From contig NZ_CP026100.1 of NCBI RefSeq assembly GCF_003722335.1, forward strand, positions 3,384,001 to 3,448,000: a stretch of 64,000 bases of DNA, given 5' to 3'. A program made the position numbers and the translations under genes. The first letter of the stretch is position 1. Every line of letters begins with the position of its first letter. Shown here one piece after another: positions 1 to 9,177 of this stretch. Source of the stretch: Caulobacter flavus (GTDB taxonomy: Bacteria > Pseudomonadota > Alphaproteobacteria > Caulobacterales > Caulobacteraceae). Under the pieces are notes generated by a model that did not search any database, was not told the origin of the DNA, and saw only the letters and a program-made list of their open reading frames with translations.

Positions 1-16
1 TGAGGACCCATCTCCC

Positions 17-2026
17 ATGAGCGTCGAAGGCTATCTCAAGCGCCTGCAAAGGCGGCCGCGCCAGGGCGTCATGGCGCGCTTCAGCGACCTGTTCCTGGTG
101 GCGGGCGTCGTGGCGATCGTCGCCCTGATGATCCTGCCGCTCCCGGCCCTGGCGCTCGACGCGCTGGTGGCGGTCAACATCTGCTTCGGCGTGATGCTGC
201 TGCTGATCGCGATCTACATCTCGACGATCGTCGAGTTCTCGGTGTTCCCGAGTCTCCTGCTGATCACCACGCTCTACCGGCTGGCCCTGTCGATCGCCAC
301 GACCCGGATGATCCTGATCGAGGGTCACGCCGGGCACATCATCGACACCTTCGGCACGATGGTCGCCGGCGGCAATCTGGTGGTCGGCCTGGTGGTGTTC
401 CTGATCATCACCGTCGTGCAGTTCATCGTCATCGCCAAGGGCGCCGAGCGGGTCGCCGAGGTGGCCGCGCGCTTCAGCCTCGACGCCATGCCGGGCAAGC
501 AGCTGTCGATCGACAGCGACCTGCGCTCGGGCATGATCGACAAGGACGAGGCCAAGCGCCGCCGGCGCGTGCTGGAGATGGAGAGCAAGCTCCACGGCAG
601 CCTCGACGGCGCGATGAAGTTCGTCAAAGGCGACGCCATCGCCAGCATCATCATCGTGGTGATCAACCTGCTGGGCGGCCTGGCCATAGGCATGCTGCAA
701 CAGGGCCTCGACTTCGGCTCGGCGATCCATAAGTACTCGATCCTGACCATCGGCGACGGCATGGTCACCCAGATCCCGGCGCTGCTGGGCGCCATGGCCG
801 CCGGCCTGATCGTCACCCGCACGACCGACGAGGACAGCGAGACCCACCTGGGCGACGCCATGCGCCGGCAGTTCGCGGCCAAGCCCCGGGTGTTCCTGGT
901 GGCGGGCGGCATCTGCTGGCTGATGGCCCTGGTGCCCGGCTTCCCGGTCGTGGTGTTCCTGCTGCTGGGCGGCGTGGCCATCGTCACCGGCGCCCTGGTC
1001 GACGCCGACATGCGCGCCCGCCTGACCCGCAAGATCGCCCCGGCCCGCGCCGCCGCCGAAGAGGCCAAGGCCTCGCCGGCCGCCGCCCGCACCAAGATCA
1101 CAGAGGCCCAGCCTGTCGTGCCGCTGCTGCTCGAGCTCGACGGCGAGGGCGTGCGCCGCCACGAGGCCGCCGTCATGACCCGGGGCCTGGAGGAGGTGTT
1201 GGAGGAGTTCGAGCTGCGCCTGGGCGTGGCCCTGCCGCGCGCATCGTTCCACTACGGCGAGAACGGCGGCGCGCCCCGCTGGCGGCTGCTGGCCTTCGAG
1301 GCCCCGATCGGCGCCGGCGAGCTGGCCCATCCGGCCGACCTGTCGGAGCTGCAGGACGCCGTGCGCCAGGCCCTGCGCCGCAACGCCGGCCTGTTCGTCG
1401 GCATCCAGGAGGCCAGCAACCTGCTGACCCGCGCCGGCTCGGAATATCCCGAGGTGGTCAAGGAAGCCGCCCGCGCCCTGCCTCTGGCCCGCATCGCCGA
1501 GGTCATGCGCCGCCTGGCCGAGGAGGAGGTGCCGCTGCGCAACCAGCGCGACATCCTCGAGGCCCTGGCCGACGCCGGCCAGCGCGAGAAGGATCCGCTG
1601 GCGCTGACCGAGTTCGCCCGCGTCGCCCTGCGCCGCCAGATCAGCCACCGTTACGCCCCCGACGGCGCGCTGAAGGCCGTGGTGCTGGAGCCGGCCCTGG
1701 AGCAGCACCTGCGCGAGTCGATCCGCACCGGCGGCGGCGCCCAGCAGCTGGCGCTGGATCCCGAGATGAGCCGCCGGGTCACCGACGCCCTGCTGGCCAA
1801 GGTCGACGAGACCGGCGCTGGCGTCGTCCTGGCCGCCATCGACCTGCGCCGGCACGTGCGCAAGCTGATCGAGGCCCGCGCCTTCGACCTGGGCGTCCTG
1901 TCCTTCCACGAACTGCTGCCGACCCTGCGGCTGGACGTGGCCGGCCGCGTGGCCTTCCCGCGCGAGCCCCTCACCGTTGTGCCCAACGATCCCGACCCGC
2001 CGCCGCCCGAGTCCGCGGCCGCCTGA
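17..2026 (+). CDS. sctV: Type III secretion export gate protein SctV (FlhA/YscV family)
   Basis: This is the large inner-membrane component of the injectisome export apparatus, which forms the nonameric ring that receives substrates and chaperones. At 669 aa it has the usual family length. The first ~330 residues hold the expected cluster of membrane helices. The conserved cytoplasmic loop typical of FlhA/SctV lies near residues 155-185 (DAMPGKQLSIDSDLRSG) and is followed by helices around residues 205-320. Residues ~370-650 form the soluble cytoplasmic domain. It starts only 16 bases into the window, so any partner upstream (for example sctU or sctW) is not visible. The secretin gene begins 13 bases after its stop, so it is the first visible gene of the sct operon. 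The family call is very secure. Injectisome rather than flagellar identity follows from the neighbouring secretin, sctD, sctI and sctK. Confidence 0.97.
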   Translation: MSVEGYLKRLQRRPRQGVMARFSDLFLVAGVVAIVALMILPLPALALDALVAVNICFGVMLLLIAIYISTIVEFSVFPSLLLITTLYRLALSIATTRMILIEGHAGHIIDTFGTMVAGGNLVVGLVVFLIITVVQFIVIAKGAERVAEVAARFSLDAMPGKQLSIDSDLRSGMIDKDEAKRRRRVLEMESKLHGSLDGAMKFVKGDAIASIIIVVINLLGGLAIGMLQQGLDFGSAIHKYSILTIGDGMVTQIPALLGAMAAGLIVTRTTDEDSETHLGDAMRRQFAAKPRVFLVAGGICWLMALVPGFPVVVFLLLGGVAIVTGALVDADMRARLTRKIAPARAAAEEAKASPAAARTKITEAQPVVPLLLELDGEGVRRHEAAVMTRGLEEVLEEFELRLGVALPRASFHYGENGGAPRWRLLAFEAPIGAGELAHPADLSELQDAVRQALRRNAGLFVGIQEASNLLTRAGSEYPEVVKEAARALPLARIAEVMRRLAEEEVPLRNQRDILEALADAGQREKDPLALTEFARVALRRQISHRYAPDGALKAVVLEPALEQHLRESIRTGGGAQQLALDPEMSRRVTDALLAKVDETGAGVVLAAIDLRRHVRKLIEARAFDLGVLSFHELLPTLRLDVAGRVAFPREPLTVVPNDPDPPPPESAAA

Positions 2027-2039
2027 ACCCGGAGACAGA

Positions 2040-3968
2040 ATGTCGCTTCCGAAGGATCCTGCTGCTGTTCGCTCTGACCATCCGCGTAGGGCCGCCCGCC
2101 TCGGCGTCGCCGCGGCCGTGGCCGCCGCGCTCGCCGCGACCGCGCCCCAGGTGCAGGCCGGAGAGGTCCCGCTGGGCGCCCGCAGCGTCGACCTGACCGC
2201 GCGCGAGCAGCCGATCGCCCAGTTCCTGCAGAACTTCTACAGCCAGATCGGCGTGCCGGTGGTGATCTCCTCGCAGGTCACCGGCACGATCAACGGCGTC
2301 TTCCGCGGCCCGGCCGCCAAGATCGACGCCGACATCTCCAAGGCCTTCGACCTCGTCACCTACTACGATGGCGGCGCGGCCTACGTGTACACCGCCGCGC
2401 AGATCTCCAGCCGCAGCTTCCCGATCTCGGGCTCGGCCTCGCGACGCGTCGACCGCGCGGCCCGACAGCTGGACCTGCTGGACGGCCGCAACACCCTGCG
2501 CGCCACGGGCGACATGCTGGTGGCCACCGGCGCGCCGCGCTTCCTGCAGCAGGTGGACGAGCTGGCCCGGGGCGGCGTGCAGGCCGAGGCCGTCTCGCCG
2601 ACGCTGCAGTACCGGGTGTTCTACCTGCGCTACGGCTGGGCCGACGACGTGAACCTGACGGTCGGCGCCAAGCAGGTGACGATCCCGGGCGTCGCCTCGA
2701 TCATCCGCTCGCTGGTCAGTTCCGATCCCAACGAACGGGCCGGCGCGGCCGCTCGCAGCGAGACCCCGATCCCCGCCGCCGTCCAGGGCCTGCGCGGCCA
2801 GGGGCTGGCGACGCTGGGCACGCCCAACCCGGGCGGCGCCTTCTATGGCGGCCAGGACGGGCAGGGGACCCTGGGCACGCCGCTGGCCAACGAGCAGACT
2901 GGCGTCTACTCGCCGCAGAACCCGATCCGGGTGCAGGCTGACAGCCGCCTCAACGCCGTCATCGTCCGCGACGTGGCCGAGCGCATGTCGGCCTACGAGG
3001 AACTGGTCCGCGCCCTCGACGTCGAGCCCCAGCTGCTCGAGGTCGAGGCGGCGATCATCGACATCGACACCACCAAGGCCCGCGACCTGGGCGTCAACTG
3101 GCGCTTCGACGACGGCAACGGCGGCATCCAGTTCGGCCGCGGTCCCAACGCCCCGGCCGGGCTGGAGGACGGCAACCTGGTGCGCGGCAACACCTCGCCC
3201 AAGCCCTACCAGGGCTTCCTGGCCTCGACGATCATCGGCAACGGCGACTATTTCGCCGCCCGTCTCAACGCGCTCGAGACCGAGGGCGTCGCCCGCGTCG
3301 TCTCGCGGCCGCAGATCGTGACCCTGTCCAACGTCGAGGCGGTGTTCGAGAACAGCCGCGACTTCTATGTCCGCCTGGCCGGCGAACGCGACGTCGACCT
3401 CTTCAACGTCACCGCCGGCACCACCCTGCGCGTCACCCCGCACGTCACCCGCGACGGGACCCAGACCCGCATCCGCATGCTGGTGACCATCGAGGACGGC
3501 TCGCTGACCAGCGCCAGCGTCGACAACATTCCGGTCGTGCGCCGCGCGGCGCTGAACACCCAGGCCCTGATCCAGGAGGGGCAGAGCCTCCTGCTGGGCG
3601 GCATGACCGTACAGTCCGACACCACCGGCTCGGAGAAGATCCCGGTGCTGGGCAACATCCCGGTGCTGGGCAACCTCTTCAAGGTGCAGTCGCGCAGCAG
3701 CGGCCGCATCGAGCGGATGTTCCTGATCACGCCGCGCCTGGCCTCGATCGCCGCGCCGCGCTCCACCACCCAGGCGGGCCTGCGCTACGACGCCCCCGCG
3801 TCCGGGTTCGAGAACGCCCCGCTGCCGGCGGCGCCCAAGCTGCCCTCCGACCGAAAACCGCCGCCGAAGTCGGCCCCGCGCGGGCCCGCCCAGCCGCTGC
3901 CGCCCGCGCCCGCGCCGGCCGAGCAGTCGCCCTACGGCACGATGAAACCCATCCCCAATCCGAGCTAG
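2040..3968 (+). CDS. sctC: Type III secretion outer-membrane secretin SctC
   Basis: This is the outer-membrane ring of the injectisome, 642 aa. The ATG at 2040 was chosen over an in-frame start 21 codons upstream because GGAG sits 5 bases before it and a Sec signal follows (hydrophobic stretch ending VQAGEVP near residue 41). Residues ~45-125 form the N0-type domain (LTAREQPIAQFLQNFYSQ), followed by secretin N repeats. The secretin core lies at about residues 350-570 and ends with the typical motif around LLLGGMTVQSD and IPVLGNIPVLGNLF. The last ~60 residues are proline-rich, an extension that may contact a pilotin or be disordered. It is one intact secretin, unlike the split rhcC1/rhcC2 of rhizobial systems. 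Only 4 bases separate it from sctD. Confidence 0.95.
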   Translation: MSLPKDPAAVRSDHPRRAARLGVAAAVAAALAATAPQVQAGEVPLGARSVDLTAREQPIAQFLQNFYSQIGVPVVISSQVTGTINGVFRGPAAKIDADISKAFDLVTYYDGGAAYVYTAAQISSRSFPISGSASRRVDRAARQLDLLDGRNTLRATGDMLVATGAPRFLQQVDELARGGVQAEAVSPTLQYRVFYLRYGWADDVNLTVGAKQVTIPGVASIIRSLVSSDPNERAGAAARSETPIPAAVQGLRGQGLATLGTPNPGGAFYGGQDGQGTLGTPLANEQTGVYSPQNPIRVQADSRLNAVIVRDVAERMSAYEELVRALDVEPQLLEVEAAIIDIDTTKARDLGVNWRFDDGNGGIQFGRGPNAPAGLEDGNLVRGNTSPKPYQGFLASTIIGNGDYFAARLNALETEGVARVVSRPQIVTLSNVEAVFENSRDFYVRLAGERDVDLFNVTAGTTLRVTPHVTRDGTQTRIRMLVTIEDGSLTSASVDNIPVVRRAALNTQALIQEGQSLLLGGMTVQSDTTGSEKIPVLGNIPVLGNLFKVQSRSSGRIERMFLITPRLASIAAPRSTTQAGLRYDAPASGFENAPLPAAPKLPSDRKPPPKSAPRGPAQPLPPAPAPAEQSPYGTMKPIPNPS

Positions 3969-3972
3969 GCCC

Positions 3973-5148
3973 ATGACCGATCAAGCCCTGCTGTCCGAAG
4001 AGCCGACCGAGGTTCCCGCCGCCACGCCGTCCGAGGCGCTGGTCGTCAAGGTGCTGTCCGGCCGCGTCGCCGGCGCCCTGCTGCCGCTGCCGGCCGGCGA
4101 AAGCGCCGAGCTCGGCCACGGCTTCGACGCCGACATCGTCCTGCGCGATCCCAGCGCCAGGGGCGTGCGCGTGCGCCTCACCGCCGGCGAGGAGTCCGCC
4201 GAGATCGAGGTGGTCTCCGGCCAGGTCGAGATGCTCGGCCATCGCCTGGAAGCGCCGGCCCGCGCGGTGCTGCCCTGCTACGTGCCGCTGATCGTCGGCG
4301 ACAACGCCCTGGCCCTCGGCGTCGAGGAAAGCCCGCGCTGGCGCGAGGCCGAGCGACTGCTGGCCGCCTCGGGTCCGGCCGAGGCCGCCGCGCCCGCCGA
4401 GGAGGGCGACCTCTTCGAGGACGGCCGCAGCCTGCTGCGCCGCGCGCTGGATCGCGGCGTGCGGGTCGTCGGCTCGACGCCGCACCTCGTGCCGGTCCTG
4501 GTGTTCGGCGCGGCCCTGGCCTGCGTTACCTACGCCGTGGCCAACGTGCCCCGCTTCGGCGGCCAGGAGGCCAGCCCCTCCAAGGTCCACGCCCTGCTGC
4601 GCCAGGAGGGCTACGGCGCGCTGGCGGTGCAGCCCGAGGGCGACGGCAAGCTGGTCATCGCCGGCGTGCTGAACCGCGACGTCGAGAAGGCCCGCCTGGC
4701 CCGCCTGGTCAGCTCGCGCGAGCTGCCGGCGAGGGTCGAGGTCGTGACTAGCGAAGGCCTGGCCCAGAACGTCGAGGACGTCTTCCAGGCCAACGGCCTG
4801 GCCGCCACCGCCCGTCCCAACGGCCTGGGCCGGGTGCGGGTGCAGGTCACCGGTCCCTCGGACGAGGTGGCCAAGGTCGAGAAGGTCGCCCTGCACGACG
4901 TCAAGGGCCTGCGCGCCCTCGACGTCGACCGCGCGGCCGGCGGCGACCGCTTCGGCGCGGTGTTCGACCAGGGCCCCGGCAAGCGTGTGGTGGCGGTGGT
5001 CGGCGGCGATGCCGGCTACGTCGCCACCGCCGACGGCGCCCGCTACTTCGCCGGCTCCACCCTGCCCACCGGCGACCGCATCGTCGGCGTCGAGAGCCAG
5101 GCCGTCGTCGTCGAGAAGGACGGCGAGACCACTCGCCTGATGTTTTGA
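3973..5148 (+). CDS. sctD: Type III secretion inner-membrane ring protein SctD
   Basis: This is the bitopic inner-membrane ring protein of the injectisome, 391 aa, in the size range of YscD/HrpQ. Residues ~20-115 resemble the cytoplasmic FHA-like fold (LGHGFDADIVLRDPSARGVRVRL). An acidic linker follows, then a single membrane segment near residues 168-195 (PHLVPVLVFGAALACVTYAV). The remainder would be the periplasmic ring-building domains, including a stretch around residues 205-270 that resembles the BON-like SctD repeats. Its place between sctC and sctF supports the assignment. Sequence conservation in this family is low, so the call rests on architecture and context. Confidence 0.9.
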   Translation: MTDQALLSEEPTEVPAATPSEALVVKVLSGRVAGALLPLPAGESAELGHGFDADIVLRDPSARGVRVRLTAGEESAEIEVVSGQVEMLGHRLEAPARAVLPCYVPLIVGDNALALGVEESPRWREAERLLAASGPAEAAAPAEEGDLFEDGRSLLRRALDRGVRVVGSTPHLVPVLVFGAALACVTYAVANVPRFGGQEASPSKVHALLRQEGYGALAVQPEGDGKLVIAGVLNRDVEKARLARLVSSRELPARVEVVTSEGLAQNVEDVFQANGLAATARPNGLGRVRVQVTGPSDEVAKVEKVALHDVKGLRALDVDRAAGGDRFGAVFDQGPGKRVVAVVGGDAGYVATADGARYFAGSTLPTGDRIVGVESQAVVVEKDGETTRLMF

Positions 5149-5178
5149 AATTTCAACGAGATACGAGGAGAAGCGTCC

Positions 5179-5487
5179 ATGTCCGACAACAGCATTTCCG
5201 GCTTCAGCAGCGCCTCCGTCGCGCCCAGCCTCGCCGGCTCCAACAACAAGAACCGCCCCGGCAGCTGGTTCGAGGCGATGGCGCATGCGTGGGGCCAGGT
5301 GCTCGACGCCCAGGCCGTGAAGATCACCGAACTCTCCGACCAGATCGGCCCCGGCGGCGAGGACAAGCCCTCGGTCATGGCCCAGCTGACCGCCGAGAGC
5401 CTGCGCATGAACTTCATGGCCAACTCGGAATCCACCTCGGTCGACAGCGTCGGCCGCGCCCTCGAAACCATGGCCCGCAAGAACTAG
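5179..5487 (+). CDS. sctF: Small type III secretion protein, probable needle subunit SctF
   Basis: A small helical protein of 102 aa preceded by a good ribosome site (GAGGAG before the ATG at 5179). It lies exactly where the needle subunit is expected, between sctD and sctI. It has a Ser/Asn-rich N-terminus lacking a Sec signal, a central helix (WFEAMAHAWGQVLDAQAVK), and a C-terminal helix ending SVGRALETMARKN. This fits small self-polymerising type III substrates. No diagnostic motif for SctF can be read by eye. The protein could instead be an EspA-like filament or another early substrate, so the name is an inference from size and position. Confidence 0.65.
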   Translation: MSDNSISGFSSASVAPSLAGSNNKNRPGSWFEAMAHAWGQVLDAQAVKITELSDQIGPGGEDKPSVMAQLTAESLRMNFMANSESTSVDSVGRALETMARKN

Positions 5488-5510
5488 CGCGTCTTTCAGG
5501 AGAGGACGCC

Positions 5511-5912
5511 ATGTCCTTCGACCCCGTTTCGGCGGCCGCCCTGGCCATGCCCCAGGAAGCCGCGCCCCAGGTCGCCCAGGTCGGCTACGGCGCCAGCCTC
5601 ACCGACGCCGTCCAGTTCCAGAACGCCCTGCACACGGCCGGCGCCTCGCAGGTCGCCGGCCTCGGCGGCCCCGAGGCCCTGGCCCCGGCCATGAAGGGCG
5701 TCTTCAACCAGCTGGAGTTCGTCAACAGCCAGGCCAGCAACCTGGCCGCCCATGCCAAGGCCGCCGAGGCCAAGGGCGCGGCGATCACGCCCGGCGAGAT
5801 GATCGGCCTGACCGTCCAGTGCCACGAGTTCATGTTCAACTGCCAGCTGACCTCGAACATAGCCAACCGCACGTCCGACGGCCTGCAGCAGCTGTTCCGG
5901 CAGCAAGCCTAG
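5511..5912 (+). CDS. sctI: Type III secretion inner rod protein SctI
   Basis: A 133-residue protein with no membrane segment or Sec signal. Its C-terminal third (GEMIGLTVQCHEFMFNCQLTS, then ANRTSDGLQQLFRQ) matches the pattern of YscI/HrpB-type inner rod proteins. In these, a C-terminal amphipathic helix ending in a conserved L-F-Q segment anchors the needle base to the export gate. The ATG at 5511 follows AGGAGAGGA with good spacing. It precedes sctJ with a 10-base gap, the same order as in other injectisome operons. Two cysteines in the C-terminal helix are unusual for a secreted rod protein. Confidence 0.82.
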   Translation: MSFDPVSAAALAMPQEAAPQVAQVGYGASLTDAVQFQNALHTAGASQVAGLGGPEALAPAMKGVFNQLEFVNSQASNLAAHAKAAEAKGAAITPGEMIGLTVQCHEFMFNCQLTSNIANRTSDGLQQLFRQQA

Positions 5913-5922
5913 GGTGGCGGTC

Positions 5923-6666
5923 ATGCGCAAGATCCTGCCCGCCGTGCTGGTGGCCGCGGCCCTCGGCCTGTCGGCCTGCGCCGAGAAGGAGCTCTACGGC
6001 GGGCTCACCGAGCGCGAGGCCAACGAGATGGTCGCCGTGCTGCAGAACGCCAACGTCTCGGCCTCGAAGAGCAGCAAGGACGGCAAGGTCTGGGCGCTGA
6101 AGACCCGCGCCGAACAGTTCTCGTCGGCCGTCGCCGTGCTGCACGACCAGGGCTACCCGCGCGACAAGTTCGAGAGCCTGGGCGAGGTGTTCAAGAAGGA
6201 GGGCTTCGTCTCCTCGCCGATGGAACAGCGGGCCCGGCTGATGTACGGCCTCTCGCAGGAACTGAGCCAGACCATCTCGTCGATCGACGGCGTGGTGCAG
6301 GCCCGCGTGCACATCGCCGTGCCCGAGGCCGACCCCTTGGCCGAGCAGCAGAAGCCGTCCTCGGCCTCGGTATTCATCCGCCACAATCCCGACGTCGACC
6401 TCTCCGGCCAGGTGGGCTCGATCAAGGCGCTGGTCACCAACTCGATCGAGGGGCTGCCCTACGACAAGGTGACGGTGGTGATGTTCCCGGCCAAGCCGGT
6501 GATGGCCGCCGCGCCCGTCTCGCCGATCCGCTCCTTCACCATGCCGGCCATCGCCATACTGGCGGCAATCGGCGGGGTGGGAGCCTACGTCTTCAGCCGC
6601 ACCAGCCGGGGCAAGCCGCGCCGCAAGCTGAAGACCCTGGCCGAACCCGGGACGCCCGCCGCATGA
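5923..6666 (+). CDS. sctJ: Type III secretion inner-membrane ring lipoprotein SctJ
   Basis: This is the YscJ/FliF-family lipoprotein that forms the inner-membrane ring with SctD. The start at 5923 gives a classical lipoprotein signal with lipobox LSAC (Cys19); a GTG three codons upstream is a less likely start. Residues ~22-75 and ~95-180 hold the two ring-building modules (YGGLTEREANEMVAVLQ; RLMYGLSQELSQTISSIDGV; ARVHIAVPEADP). A membrane helix lies near residues 205-226, followed by a basic tail. The length (247 aa) is normal. The stop overlaps the start of sctK in the ATGA style, as do most junctions from here to sctP, which indicates a translationally coupled operon. Confidence 0.96.
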   Translation: MRKILPAVLVAAALGLSACAEKELYGGLTEREANEMVAVLQNANVSASKSSKDGKVWALKTRAEQFSSAVAVLHDQGYPRDKFESLGEVFKKEGFVSSPMEQRARLMYGLSQELSQTISSIDGVVQARVHIAVPEADPLAEQQKPSSASVFIRHNPDVDLSGQVGSIKALVTNSIEGLPYDKVTVVMFPAKPVMAAAPVSPIRSFTMPAIAILAAIGGVGAYVFSRTSRGKPRRKLKTLAEPGTPAA

Positions 6667-7247
6667 ACGCCCGCGCCGACCGCGAACGCCTGGTCGCCCA
6701 GGCCCGCCTGCTGGGCTGCGTCGGCGCGTCCGCGCCGGTCGGCCCGCGCGCGGCGCGGCTGGCGCGGCGGCTGATCGGGCGAGGCCCGATGGCCGACGGG
6801 GAGGGCGCCTTCGCGTTCGCCGACGTGGCAGCCACGCCCGATTGGGCCGCCTGGCCGGCCGGACGCCGCGCGCGCCTCGCCGACTTCGCGGCGGCGGCGG
6901 CCTGCACCGACGTTCTGCGGCGCTCGATCGACGGCAAGCGCCTGGCCTGCGTCGCCCGCCGCATCGGCGAGCCGGCCCTGGACGCGATCCTCGCCTCGCC
7001 CCCCGGCCTGGTCGCGGCGATCCCGCAGGCCGAGAGCGCGCTGGGCGGCGACGAGACCTTTTCCGCCCTGGGCGCTGGCGTGTTGCTGGCCGAGGCCGGC
7101 GCCCGCCCGGCGCTGGCCGCGCGCCTCTCCGAGCTTTTCGACGTCGCCCCCCTGGCGATCGACCCCGACCGGGGCCTGAGCGCGGCCCAAGCCGCGCGCG
7201 GGCTCTTCATGGCCTTCGAGGCCGGCGCCCTGGAGGCCGCCGCATGA
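6663..7247 (+). CDS. sctK: Type III secretion sorting-platform accessory SctK
   Basis: A soluble, Ala/Arg-rich 194-aa protein between sctJ and sctL, the canonical position of SctK (YscK/HrpD/MxiK). SctK links the cytoplasmic SctQ-SctL pods to the SctD ring. The segment RRSIDGKRLACVARRIGEPALDAIL resembles the weak conserved core of the family. There is no signal peptide or membrane segment. Sequence conservation is poor in SctK, so the assignment leans on gene order and size. The ATG at 6663 overlaps the sctJ stop, and its own stop overlaps sctL. Confidence 0.72.
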   Translation: MNARADRERLVAQARLLGCVGASAPVGPRAARLARRLIGRGPMADGEGAFAFADVAATPDWAAWPAGRRARLADFAAAAACTDVLRRSIDGKRLACVARRIGEPALDAILASPPGLVAAIPQAESALGGDETFSALGAGVLLAEAGARPALAARLSELFDVAPLAIDPDRGLSAAQAARGLFMAFEAGALEAAA

Positions 7248-7843
7248 CCTATCTGCTCCTGTCTTCCGGCCCCTCGGGCGCCCTGCTGACCGATCAGCCG
7301 GTGATCCGCCGCGAGGACGTCGGCGCCGTGCGCGACGCGGCCGAACTGACCGCCGCCCTCGACGCCCTGCGCCAGGCCACGCGCGAGGGGGCGTTGCGCG
7401 ACGGCTTCGCCCAGGGGCACGCCGAGGGAACCGCCGCCGCCGCCCGCGAGACCGCCCAGGTTCTGGCGGGCGTCCACGCCGCCCTGCAGGTCGAGCGCGA
7501 CCGCCTGCGGGCCAGCGCCGGCGCCCTGGCGCTGGATATCGTCCGCCGCATCGCCGCGGGCCTCGCGCCCGACGAGGTGCTGGCCGCCCTGGCCGAGCAG
7601 GCCGCCCGCGACCTGCTGCCCGAGGAGCCGATCCGCGTCCGCGTGGCGCCAGAGGCCGCCGGGGCGGTGACCCGCCGCCTGTGGTCGATCGACGCTCGCA
7701 TCGAGGTGGTGGCCGACGCCGACGTCGCGGCCAGCGACTGCGTGCTCGATACGCCGTCCGGCCGCACCCACGCCGGGCTGGAGACCCAGCTTCGGGCGCT
7801 CGAGACGGTGTTCGCCGTCCCGGCCGGCGAGGCCGCCGCATGA
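7244..7843 (+). CDS. sctL: Type III secretion ATPase regulator/stator SctL
   Basis: A FliH/YscL-family peripheral stator of 199 aa that connects the ATPase SctN to the SctQ pods. The start at 7244 overlaps the sctK stop. Residues ~25-85 are a charged helical region with Ala/Glu/Arg periodicity (FAQGHAEGTAAAARETAQV, a FliH-like GxxxG-type stretch). The C-terminal half (LLPEEPIRVRVAPEAAGAV; DADVAASDCVLDTPSGRTHAGL) matches the conserved domain that binds the ATPase N-terminus. It lies directly before sctN and overlaps it by four bases. Confidence 0.88.
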   Translation: MTYLLLSSGPSGALLTDQPVIRREDVGAVRDAAELTAALDALRQATREGALRDGFAQGHAEGTAAAARETAQVLAGVHAALQVERDRLRASAGALALDIVRRIAAGLAPDEVLAALAEQAARDLLPEEPIRVRVAPEAAGAVTRRLWSIDARIEVVADADVAASDCVLDTPSGRTHAGLETQLRALETVFAVPAGEAAA

Positions 7844-9177
7844 GCTTCGACGCGCCGCCTTCGGAACGGTCGGGCGACGAGCGCCTGCGCGACGCCTTGC
7901 GCGGCGCGCGCACGGTCGAGCGCCGCGGTCGCGTGGCCCAGGCCTTCGGCACCACCGTCAGGGCCACGGGCCTGGACGTGCGCATCGGCCAGGAGTGCGA
8001 GATCGTCGACCGCGCCGGCGGCAATGTCGTGAAAGCCCAGGTCGTCGGCCTCGACGGCGGGGCGGCCATCCTCACCCCGCTGTCGCGCCTGGAAGGCGTG
8101 GCCGTCGACGCCGAGGTTGTGGCCGGTCCCCGCCGCAGCGAGATCGGCGTCGGCGAGGGCCTGCTGGGCCGGGTGCTCGACGCCCATGGCGAGCCGCTGG
8201 ACGGCCTTGGTCCGATCACCGGTCCGCTGCGGCCCTGTCCGGTCTATGGCGAGGCGCCCAACCCGCTGGCCCGCCCGCCGATCGATGCGCCGTTCGCGAC
8301 CGGGGTGCGCTGCGTCGACGCCCTGCTGACCACCGGCGAGGGCCAGCGCGTGGGTCTGTTCGCCATGGCCGGCGGCGGCAAGTCGACCCTGCTGGGCATG
8401 TTCGCCCGCCACGCTCGCAGCGACGTCAACGTCATCGCCCTGATCGGCGAGCGCGGCCGCGAGGTGCGCGAGTTCCTCGACGACTGCCTGGGGCCGGAAG
8501 GCCTGGCCCGCTCGGTGGTCATCGTCTCCACCTCCGACCGCCCGGCCATGGAGCGCGTGCGCGCCGCCCACGTCGCCACCGCCATCGCCGAGGGGTTTCG
8601 GGCGCAGGGCCGCCGCGTGATGCTGCAGATGGACAGCGTCACCCGTTTCGCCCGCGCCCTGCGCGAGATCGGGCTGTCGGTGGGCGAGCCGGCGGTGCGC
8701 CGGGGCTTCCCGCCGTCGGTCTTCGCCGAACTGCCGCGCCTGTTCGAGCGGGCGGGCGCGATCGAGGGCGGGGCGATCACCGCCTTCTACACCGTGCTGA
8801 TCGAGGACGAGGAGGGCGGCGATCCCGTGGGCGAGGAAGTCCGCTCGATCCTCGACGGCCACATCTATCTGTCGCGCAAGCTCGGCCAGGCCGGCCACTA
8901 TCCGGCCATCGACGTCGCCGCCAGCCTCAGCCGCGTCTATCCGCGCGTCGCCTCCGCCCAGCAGCAGGAGGCCGCCATGAAGGTGCGCGGCTGGATGGCC
9001 AAGTACGCCGAGGTCGAGTTCCTGCTGCAGATCGGCGAGTACAAACCCGGCGGCGACCCGCTGGCCGACGAGGCCATCGCCCGCCGTCCGCGCATCACCC
9101 AGCTTCTGCGCCAGGGGGCGCACGACGCCGTCGCCTTCGACGAGGCCCTGGCGGCGCTGGCGGAGACCGCCGCATGA
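7840..9177 (+). CDS. sctN: Type III secretion system ATPase SctN
   Basis: This is the hexameric ATPase that unfolds substrates and detaches chaperones at the injectisome base. It is 445 aa with a start at 7840. The F1-beta/FliI-like nucleotide domain is complete, with Walker A AMAGGGKST at residues 175-183 (Lys181). An acidic catalytic motif follows at LIGERGREVREF, then Walker B at VMLQMDSVTRFA. The typical C-terminal region YLSRKLGQAGHYPAIDVAASLSR is also present. All expected catalytic motifs are intact. Coupling to sctL and sctO by 4-base overlaps is typical. Confidence 0.97.
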   Translation: MSFDAPPSERSGDERLRDALRGARTVERRGRVAQAFGTTVRATGLDVRIGQECEIVDRAGGNVVKAQVVGLDGGAAILTPLSRLEGVAVDAEVVAGPRRSEIGVGEGLLGRVLDAHGEPLDGLGPITGPLRPCPVYGEAPNPLARPPIDAPFATGVRCVDALLTTGEGQRVGLFAMAGGGKSTLLGMFARHARSDVNVIALIGERGREVREFLDDCLGPEGLARSVVIVSTSDRPAMERVRAAHVATAIAEGFRAQGRRVMLQMDSVTRFARALREIGLSVGEPAVRRGFPPSVFAELPRLFERAGAIEGGAITAFYTVLIEDEEGGDPVGEEVRSILDGHIYLSRKLGQAGHYPAIDVAASLSRVYPRVASAQQQEAAMKVRGWMAKYAEVEFLLQIGEYKPGGDPLADEAIARRPRITQLLRQGAHDAVAFDEALAALAETAA